This document shows positions 56,217 to 64,000 of a stretch of DNA of 64,000 bases, one piece after another. Each line of letters opens with the position of its first letter. The stretch's first letter is position 1. The notes below the pieces were generated by a model, which was given only the letters and a program-made list of their open reading frames with translations, was not told where the DNA came from and made no database searches. Position numbers and translations under genes: made by a program. The DNA comes from Phanerodontia chrysosporium (lineage: Eukaryota > Basidiomycota > Agaricomycetes > Polyporales > Phanerochaetaceae). The stretch lies in the NCBI GenBank assembly GCA_001910725.1, contig MJGA01000004.1:1798001-1862000 (forward strand). The letters are read 5' to 3'.

Positions 56217-58091
56217 TCAATCTTCCTCGAAATCATCATTCTCAAAGTCATCGTACGGGTCGCTTGGTCGCTGGCCCGCTGGCCGAGGGGCCGCTAGTAT
56301 GTCGTTCGGATCTGCGTCGTCGTCCCAGCCTCCTGCAGCTGGAGCGGGAGCTGCAGGTGGCGCCTGCGCCACGTGCCTTACGGGTGCTCGTGCAGGCCTG
56401 GCCTGCAGGCAGAGGAGCTGGTCATCGATTGCATTGCCCCTCACCAAAGCCTGCCAGATAAGCGCGACCAGCCTACGAAACCACGTCAACTATCCATCGC
56501 AGGGGGATATTTCAAAGCACCCACCGGCACTCATTTCCTGCACACCACTGGCCCGCGGTAAACGGGGCGGTGCCCTCGGGCTGCTCGAGCGCGACCTCGA
56601 GGTCGTCGGCGAGGCTCGCGACGGTCAGGCTGGGCTCGATCGGGATGCGCCGCATCGTTGCGTACAGGTGCGCGACGTCGACGACGTACACGGGGTGCGC
56701 GTTGCCGCGGGGCGGCGGCGAGCGCGGGCGAGGCGTGTGTGCGTCGCGTCTCGGCGAGCGCGAGCGCGAGCGGTCGAATTTGGTGCGCTCTCGGGCGTGG
56801 CGGTCGCCGTGGCGGTCGGTGGGGCGGCCGTGGTAGCGGTCAGTGTAGCGGCCGCGCTCGCCCTCTGCCTTGGCGCGGTCATCCGGCGGGTACCGCTCTC
56901 CGACGCGCAGGACATCCTTGCCGACGAGGGGCTCGAAGGCAGTCGTCCATCCCGTGGTGTCCACGCCGTAGAAGCGCAGGACGTCCATCGCCTCCTCGGC
57001 GTTGTGAACGAAGAGCATTATCGGCGCGTCAAGCTTCGGTCAAACAGGAGCGGAAGCCTTTCTCGCAGGTCCTGCTGCGTAGCCTCTTGGCCTTCTCCGT
57101 ATAGATATGCCTGGATGCAGTGTCAGTGTCTGAGTGGCCAGCAGGATCAGGGAAAGCATACCCCCTGCGCGACACCCGGATTTTTGAGTCGAGAATTCTC
57201 CTTAATTTTGTAATAATCGCCCCCAACGGCAGTCATGTCCATGGAGCTCGCCGGTAGGATCCACTCCGCATAGCCAAGATCAAGGAGAACAGGATTTCTT
57301 CTCCGCTCATCAAGATGCCTCCATTGACTCGGTATGTGGACCGTGTAAGCAAGTGAATAAGCCCGGATGTTGTCGAAGAATGGTACGCGCTTGATATCAT
57401 ACTCTTCCGAGTCAATAGAGGCACGACAAAGGCGGTAGAACAAACTATAGGCAAGTGAGAATGCATCCATGGTGACCACAGTAGTGCTCAGACGCGTACC
57501 GGTGATATTCGAACATAACCCTGTCGCGCCCTTCGCTCGTGAGGACGTCAGGTTCCCGACCAGTCGTGTAATGCGTGTTCGCCTGGCTCAAGTCGCGATC
57601 GGGCTCGTGCCGCTTGCTCTTCTTGCTCTTCTGCTGGTGCCTGTCAAGCTTGGCGCGCAGCGTCTGCACGTCGCGAAACTCAACGGGCGAGAGCGCGGCG
57701 AAGCGCGTCGCGGGGTACGCGCGCCCCGTGAAGAGCCTCTGCAGCTCCCGGTTCATGTCGCGCGTCGCGGGCGTCAGCAGGTACGACGCGCCGCAAGGCA
57801 GGATCCCTGCGGAAGGCCGGCCGTCGGTCAGCGCACCGACGTCTGCGGGGACCCTCAAACGCGTCGCTCACCGAGCGTCAGGGTCAAGAGCCCGTCTTCT
57901 GCGAGGTAGTCCCACAGTATGTGCGCGACCTGATCCGTGGGACGAGGAATGTTGCTGTCGGGAAGTCTCCTGAAACAAAGCATGAGTGTCAGGAAGGCGA
58001 GCCTGAAAGTCGACCCACGTTACATGAGAGCGCCAGCCAGTGACCTGATAATAATAGAGTGGCATTCTATACTCTCTGCGCTGTCGAAGAC
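56217..58091 (-). CDS. RNase H-like (DEDDh exonuclease-fold, Gfd2/YDR514C-like) protein
   Basis: The conserved blocks fit the fungal Gfd2/YDR514C family of exonuclease-fold proteins: N-P-V-L-L-D-L-G-Y-A-E-W (strand with acidic residue), Y-Y-K-I-K-E-N-S-R-L-K-N, M-L-F-V-H-N-A-E-E-A-M-D-V-L-R, V-Y-V-V-D-V-A-H-L-Y-A-T-M, and Q-W-C-A-G-N-E-C-R. Further upstream are V-A-H-I-L-W-D-Y-L-A-E-D-G and a basic stretch (H-Q-Q-K-S-K-K-S-K-R-H). The centre is Arg/Ser/Asp-rich. The C-terminus is acidic (D-D-F-E-N-D-D-F-E-E-D). Near 57030-57034 one base is missing between L-F-D-R-S and D-A-P-I-M-L-F-V. The N-terminal exon(s), perhaps reaching about 58250, are not resolved, so the start is a minimum. Catalytic competence is uncertain. 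Confidence 0.55.
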
Positions 58092-58695
58092 CTGGAGGAC
58101 GATGGAGGGTCAGCGTAGGATATATATTAAGCCACTGAGGAACACGAGCCGGGGAACTCTGCGGGGAACTCACTTCTCGAGATCGATGAAGCTCAGGCTG
58201 GAAACTCCGCGGCAGGAGCGCACGATCAACAGAGTTCCCACAGTCGACCGAAATTAATATTCAACAGACAGGCAGCCACGTACAGACAAAAACCCAGACT
58301 ACATTGTGATGTATGCGACACAGCAGGACAAACTACAGGGGAGCGAACCTTCGATTGTCCGACCGTCCGTTCACCGTCCGTTCCTGCACGTAACTATGAA
58401 GGGGGCTAGACAGAACCAGAGACGTGACGCTGCTATCCAAGAACGTGGGGGAGTCGTAATTAATAGAAGACATAGAATGGGAAGGCTACAAGAGTAGTGA
58501 AGAGGTCGTTAAATGAAGCGTGGCAAAAAATTTGGCGTTACAATTGGCGAGATACGAAGAGACACGAGAGAGGTGGAGGCTAAGCAACATGAGGGGACAT
58601 TAGTGCTATACGTTACCAAGCAATGAGCATTTCCAGGTTGAGTCTATCGTCCCAGGGAATGTCCGGGTTCTAGCGACCGGCGAAACGGGGTGCAT
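58092..58695. other. Region between the RNase H-like gene and the YTH gene
   Basis: It contains possible N-terminal exon(s) of the RNase H-like gene (58174-58250) and the 3' untranslated region of the YTH gene. No other gene is supported. Confidence 0.4.
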
Positions 58696-61398
58696 TCAGA
58701 AGCCCATGCCACCCATGCCCATGTAATTCTGTCCACCCATGGGTGCAGGGCTCGGGTTGCGCATGACGCTCTGGAGGGTGTGCGGGTTGGCGAAGGCGGA
58801 ACCCATACCGCCCATGTTCATTTGCATCTGCAACATAGGGTTCATGCCCATGCCCATGCCCATGTTCATGCCCGTAAGGCCCATCTGTGCGGCATAGGCG
58901 AGGGCAGCGGGGTTGGACATGGCGAACGGGTGCTGCCCTGCGGTGTTACCAAGGACAGGGGAGGTCATGTTCGACGACTGCACGGAGGAGTTCTGATCAG
59001 GGGAGGATGTTCCTGACTGCATCCGCCGCTGCTGTTCCTTTTGCATAGCCTGCAACTATATCCACGAGTCAGTAGCCAGGCTACCGGGATATCACCAGAG
59101 TCTTACCTCGTAGAAAGCAAAGTCCTGGAGAAGCGATGTGCGTGCAGGGTGTGTATGGAAGATGCGTAGCATCTCTTGTCCAGCCTCGGGCAACAGCTCC
59201 TGGGTGTCTCGGGAGTTGGTCACAGGCTTGCGCTCTTGCGTGTTACTAGCATATAGTCAGCAATAGCTGCCATGACGCGCAGGGTGGGCACGTACTTGAG
59301 CTTGATGTGGCGCAGGCTCGAGTTGGGAATATCGCGCACGAAGATCCACCTGACCTTGAAGACACCCTTCCACTTGTCGGAGGCCCAAACGGTACTGCTG
59401 CGAGTGTAGTCGACCTACGATACCATGTCGTCAACAATGAACAATAGCAGACCGAGAACGTTCACGTACAGGTGTAAGCATCTCCGCCATGCCACAGAAG
59501 TGGCCGCTAGCGTTCACAGAGAAGAAAAGATAGATCGGACCCCGCCCCGCATTTTCCTTGAAGGCCTTGTCGAGGCGTTTGTTGCCAGGGTCTGTGGAGG
59601 ACCAAATCTCATACTTGAGCGACTTGTGCACGTCATCTTCGGTGTAAGACTTGATAACGAAGTATCGTGCCTATCAGACAACGTGGGTTCAGCATGTTAA
59701 CGTGTGAACGGAACCTTCGGTATTCAAGACTCACGAAGAGGGGCCGTGTATCGAACTCGGCGGGGTTGTACCCCTTGGTCGCAATGAGAGTGGGAACATC
59801 GATAGGAGAAGTGATGAAGTTGTCCGCAGGCGGGCTGGGGTTGTTGGATCCCGAAGAGCCCCTGCCTTCCGAAGACTGCTGGGTGCCTTGAGAAGCATTT
59901 GCGAGACCGAGTCGAGGCGCCTGGCCTTGGTTGCTGATATACTGAGAAGAAATAGAGGTCGAAGGGATGCCTGCGTTCCCGTTCTTGCCTTGGTACACAT
60001 TGTGCATATTCTGGTTGGACATCCTGTTGCCTACATTGCGCTCCTTGTTGTCCCACGGGCCGGAGCCGGAAGCCGTGAAGGACCGCTCTCGGTGATGAGG
60101 TTCTTGTTCGTTTTGTCGTTGGCCTTGCGCCTGCTGCAAGCCATGGCCGATAGGGGGTACGTAAGCAGACGCACTTTGGATCGACCCTTGCTGCATCTGG
60201 CTATCGAGGTCTGTTACCAGCTGCAGCTTGCGCGACGCGCCGTTACCGGCATTACCGCTGTTGCGCATGCCTGAGTAGTTCAGGTTAAAGTCGTTAGGCG
60301 GGTTGAACCGCGGAGGGTAGACAGACTGACCCTGCTGGTAGCCATTGCCAGCAGCGTACTGCTGATTGATCTCCAGAGTGGACAAGGCGCGAGAAACGTC
60401 GTCGATCCCGCTTTGCGCAGCTCCGATATTGGGATTGACATTACCAGCAAGAGGTGTCCTCCAGTCGTTCCCTGCGCCAGGCGTGCTCCAGGGGGACGAC
60501 CTACCGATCGGGCTAGTCGGGTACTGGCCCTGAGCTTGCTGAGACGGTACGCGGAAATAGTCGTCGTCCTCCCGTGCTCGTACGCTGTCGTTGTCGTCGT
60601 CGTACTCGTCTGCGCCCGTCGGGCTAGGGCTCTGCGCCCCAGAGTACGACTGCTGTATCTGACCCTTGAGCGGCGGTGCTTGCAGTGTCCCGGCGCGCCG
60701 AAGACCAGAATTGAGACGCCGCATTGCGGCATTCGCGTTCGGGTAGTTGAGACTCTGGTGTCGCCTAACATTGGCACCGGCGTCCATCGGGGGTGGCGAG
60801 GGTACATGGCCGACGCCTCCGCTAAAGTGAGGGGAAAGGGGGGAGGCGGACGACTCTTGATGACCATGATCAGAGGAAGACAGTGCCTACACGTGTGTCA
60901 TGAGAACAGCAAGTGAATCCACGGTGAGAGGGGGACCTACATCCTCCTCGTGTCGTAAGCCCCTCATTTCTCGTTCCCATTCTTCCTCATCGCCTTCATG
61001 ACCAGCGATGGCTGAGAGGCTGTTCATGGTCCGCGGCGTGTAGTTTCCGGGCTGTCTCTGTCCAGGACCGCCAAAAGCTAGGAGTCGTCAGGCGATATCT
61101 GGTTCGAGAGAGTACGCCCTGACTTACCACGGTGGTACTTGGTGGGCAGCGATGCCTGGCGATGCAGACTGGATTTCTCGCCAACAGCACCGATGCCACC
61201 ACGCCAGTCCTGGTCCACAAGCTCATCTTGAGCCCAGACCTGTTCTTGCTCCTCATCTTCAACATCTTGGGACTGGTACTTTGAGTTTGGGCGCGCGCTG
61301 CGGGACGAAGCAGAGATGGTGTGGTGCCGGCGGACACCTGTGGTAGAATTTCCTGCAGGGCCTGGCGGCGGCGAGACCGAGTGCTCGTGGTGAGACAT
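58696..61398 (-). CDS. YTH-domain m6A reader, YTHDF type
   Basis: This cytoplasmic-type reader binds N6-methyladenosine in RNA. The start is at 61398 ([14 protein letters not shown]). About 500 residues of Gln/Ser/Asn/Gly-rich disordered sequence precede the YTH domain. The domain has [16 protein letters not shown], then E-I-W-S-S-T with the first cage Trp, [18 protein letters not shown] with the second and third cage Trp, and [10 protein letters not shown]. All three aromatic cage positions are Trp, as in YTHDF proteins. The C-terminal tail is strongly Met/Gly-rich ([11 protein letters not shown]). Introns are few and in phase, with no frame break. Confidence 0.93.
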
Positions 61399-61665
61399 CG
61401 GTGTGGAGGGTCAGGTAGGAGAGGACGAGGACAAGAGTGAGATAGCAAACGACGAGTACGCGACTGGAGACGAGATTTTGAAGGAGAGTTTAGAGAGATT
61501 GAAAGATACAGAGAGGCTCACCGCCTCTGCTTCACGCGTGTTTCGGTCTTCCCGGCGAGCGGCACCAGAGATGGAAACGCGGCCGGTTGCTCACAGCGAT
61601 CCTCCGGAGCCGCCGGGGCTGTGCCGCCGCCACCGCCCGCCCGCCTTGTCCTCAAGCCAAGCGTC

Positions 61666-63540
61666 ATGCTGACATGGCCCAGCACACCGCTGCGCTCGCT
61701 GCACTGTGCAGCCAGAAAATTTGCGACGAATGCTGCTCCAGCACACATCACCGTCTGTGAATTTTACGAGCATTTTCTGAGGTGCATGCCGCCCCCGGGC
61801 TGGCCTGCCCGCATAGGTGAGTGCGAGCATCATCAAAGCGTCTCTTGCACAGGTCATGACCAACTTCCCCAAGTCATTGCAAACTCCGGAGGGCCAGACT
61901 CGGTGTGTCTGCTGCATCTCCTGTCCTCCGTTCTGAGGCAGCGCAGCAGCGTAGGCGAGCGACTTGCTTTTCCCTCCGAGGTTTTCTCGGTGCATGTCAA
62001 CCACAACCTGCAAGCTGCCAATGCGGCAATGCTCGAAGTCGCGCGGGACACTGCCCACAAGCTCGGTGTGAAGCACCGTACCGAGACAATACCCTGGGGG
62101 CACGAGCCTTTTCCGGCCAGGCCCGAGGCTGGCCAGCCTATTGAAGAGGTTGCCCGTTCGGCCCGCAGCACACGACTCTTCATGGCCATGCAGGCTTTGG
62201 ATGCGCAATGCATAGCTTACGCGCATCATGCAGACGACCAGGTGGAGACCTCTATCATGCGTCTCATCAAGGGCAGTCAGATGTGGGGCGCTGCCGGGAT
62301 GCTGCCGGTCCGCAGATGGGGGATGGGCTCGCCACAGGACATTGTGCCTGCTGGCGCAGCAGGCATGTTCAATTGGGTCATTCGACCGTTGTTGAACGTG
62401 TCAAAGGTGAGATTTGCTCGCTGCTAGAACGAGCGTCACGCCAATGCGGACTAGGACAGGATCTTGGCAACATGTGAAGCGAACGAATTAGAATATGCGA
62501 TCGACCTTACTAACTTCCAACCGGATATCACTCTGAGAAATTCTGTGCGGGCGTATCTCCAGGAAAGAGAGAACCAGCTTGCGTCCGGAGCGGTGAACTA
62601 CTTTCACGTCTCTCTCGACTTATCCATGCTAAAGACCATTGTCTAGGATGCTATTGTTACGCCTAGCTGGTTAAATGAAGAAGATGCACAATCATATGAG
62701 AAAGCCATTCAGAGACTTCAAGAGCTTGTATCTGGTACCGGAATCTTGTCAGACTTGCGCGAAGCAGCGAGGCAAGCCGGCAAAGAAGTCGAGCGGATAG
62801 ACGTACAAGGTCGGGAGCCTTTACCTTCTGCCTCTTGCCTATAGCTCAGAGCCTCATCAGCTAGCAACGCAATGAGCCAATGCGTGCTTCCGTCGCCTCC
62901 TTCCACAGTCATCCTCGCTCAAGAGGCGCTCTCGCAGGTCACCGACAACGACGTTCGACACGCCATTGTGCGCCGCATCCTGCGGTACGTCTCTCCAAAA
63001 CCATGGGGCTCAGTCGCGGCCGTCGCGCACGGTAAAACATCCAACATACAGAAGATCGTCGACAATCTCTGGACAAATTCTACACACGAAACGGCGCCGC
63101 TGACGCTCGGCGGCGACGTGCTCTGGACGCCCGCCGTGCTGGGGCGTGACGGCCAGCTCCGGCTACGCGCCCCGTTGCACGCGGACGAGCCCGCGCTTTG
63201 GGTGGCTCAGCGTGCGCCACCGACGCGCGCGCTCGAGCCAACGCTGACGGTCGACCTCACCGAGCAGCTGCGCACCTTCAGCGGCCCGCGCATGCTGTAC
63301 CTCTACGACAACCGCTTTTGGCTCAGGTTCGACAAGGAGTGGGCCGGCGAGGGGCTTTCTCTCGAGGAGGTGCTGCACCGTGGGCGCGTCGAGATCAGGC
63401 CGGACACGCAGTTCTACCTGCCGCAGGTGGTGTGGGTGCGAGAGGGCAAGGAGGATATATTCCTCGGACGCTATGCTCCGGCCTGGCGCGGTGTACCATG
63501 GATCCAGACCTGTGGCATACGTGTCCTCACCGTGTTGTAG
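61666..63540 (+). CDS. tRNA(Ile)-lysidine synthase TilS-like, probably mitochondrial
   Basis: TilS enzymes attach lysine to C34 of tRNA-Ile(CAU) so that it decodes AUA. The ATG at 61666 opens a leader (M-L-T-W-P-S-T-P-L-R-S-L-H-C) with few acidic residues, suggesting mitochondrial import. An intron ends just before I-A-N-S-G-G-P-D-S-V-C-L-L-H, the PP-loop ATP-binding motif (SGGxDS). Then follow F-S-V-H-V-N-H-N-L-Q, A-Y-A-H-H-A-D-D-Q-V-E-T (conserved H-x-D-D-x-x-E-T) and R-P-L-L-N-V-S-K. The C-terminal region (I-L-R-Y-V-S-P-K-P-W-G-S-V) is less conserved. The stop at 63540 is the first one, and the terminus may be extended by an unplaced intron. Molds read AUA as Ile in mitochondria, which supports the role. 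Confidence 0.83.
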
Positions 63541-63656
63541 TACCGCACACTGGACCTTCGATTGGGGAGAAATCTAAGTGAGGACTTGGACGTCAATGTC
63601 CCCACGGATCCAAAACAAAATCTAACAGCTACACAAGATGCTTTAGATCTATGAGT

Positions 63657-64000
63657 TCAGTCAGTGAATTTGATACTGTGGCTTTCCATCTGTGCGGGAA
63701 TGAATATGCGAGTCTAAAGCAAAAGGTAGAGCCGAAGCTTACCGTAATCTCTCCGCCACGGTAGCTTCCCCGCTTCTTCTTGTTTTTCTCCTTTCGGAAG
63801 CCAGCACCACGGGTGACGATGAGATCTTGGCTTGCGCGAGCACCGTAGTCGTTTTGGGTGGCGAACTGGACCCTCAGGGTCAGCATGCTCCGTGTGTGAA
63901 AAACAAAAAAGGAATACGCACCCTTGATTCGAAGCTGTTATCCTTCAGACGTTCGTCGGCGAAGACGACCTTCTCGGGCTTGATGCGCGAGAAGCGTTCG
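63657..64000 (-). CDS. Srp40/NOLC1-like nucleolar protein, C-terminal domain (partial)
   Basis: Only the conserved C-terminal SRP40 domain is inside the window; the gene continues beyond 64000. From the edge it reads R-I-K-P-E-K-V-V-F, A-D-E-R-L-K-D-N-S-F-E-S-R, then after an intron D-Y-G-A-R-A-S-Q-D-L-I-V-T-R-G and K-N-K-K-K-R-G-S-Y-R-G-G. A second intron leads to the last exon, M-E-S-H-S-I-K-F-T-D, stop at 63657-63659. The arrangement D-E-R-L-x-D-N-S-F, then L-I-V-T-R-G-x-G-F, K-K-K-R-G-S-Y-R-G-G and S-I-K-F, is the hallmark of the family, which acts as a nucleolar chaperone for snoRNPs and Pol I transport. Confidence 0.9.

Noticed and set aside
1..64000. CRISPR arrays, bacterial operons, ribosome binding sites or rRNA
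   Set aside because: Spliceosomal introns throughout and eukaryotic gene families show nuclear fungal DNA. No regularly spaced repeats or rRNA sequence were seen.

Overview
This window is nuclear DNA from a filamentous basidiomycete, most likely an Agaricomycete. The evidence is dense, intron-rich genes with many introns of about 45-65 nt, high GC, and a typical fungal gene set: a white-collar-2 photoreceptor partner, CreC, Zn(2)Cys(6) regulators, a QDE-1/RDR-type RNA-dependent RNA polymerase and an STT4-type PI 4-kinase. A polypore-like genome is plausible, but the species cannot be fixed from sequence alone.

Layout. 0-4 kb: the 3' part of a NUDT19-like Nudix hydrolase (minus) and a low-complexity Ser/Pro-rich protein. 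4.1-7.1 kb: a complete two-gene PIF/Harbinger-type DNA transposon (Myb/SANT-like ORF plus DDE transposase) with near-perfect terminal inverted repeats, AAT target duplications and a nested 179-bp MITE-like copy. 7.2-9.1 kb: isovaleryl-CoA dehydrogenase. 10.6-17 kb: a Zn(2)Cys(6) factor convergent with the WC-2-like PAS/GATA factor, then a Cys/His-containing unknown. 18.3-21.4 kb: RPA3, an APC15/Mnd2-like subunit and a divergent membrane protein. 22-24 kb: a DHA1-type MFS transporter. 24.5-28.6 kb: CreC/WDR20, divergent from the branched-chain 2-oxoacid dehydrogenase E1 beta subunit. 28.7-31.3 kb: an ABC transporter. 32-39.4 kb: PI 4-kinase STT4. 39.8-44.2 kb: RNA-dependent RNA polymerase. 44.4-45.3 kb: a coiled-coil unknown. 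45.3-48.9 kb: a GC-rich stretch without a recognisable gene. 49-56 kb: Doa1/Ufd3, a histidine-phosphatase protein and a vacuolar Ca2+/H+ exchanger. 56-64 kb: an RNase H-like protein, a YTHDF-type m6A reader, a TilS-like lysidine synthase and the C-terminal end of an Srp40/NOLC1-like protein.

How the genes relate. Apart from the two transposon genes, neighbours are mostly unrelated housekeeping or regulatory genes. IVD and BCKDHB belong to the same pathway (leucine degradation) and lie 20 kb apart. Several close head-to-head pairs (creC/BCKDHB, APC15/unknown, ABC transporter/STT4) probably share promoters.

Two observations stand out. First, STT4 seems to contain an AT-AC intron (38898-38984), followed by an 8-nt microexon and later a GC-AG intron. 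This reading exactly restores the conserved F-D-I-x-P-G-G-V-K-F stretch after the kinase DFG motif. Second, at least 14 otherwise conserved reading frames are each broken by one missing base, nearly all in short G or C runs. This looks like systematic base under-calling in the assembly rather than pseudogenes, so many gene models here need a one-base correction.
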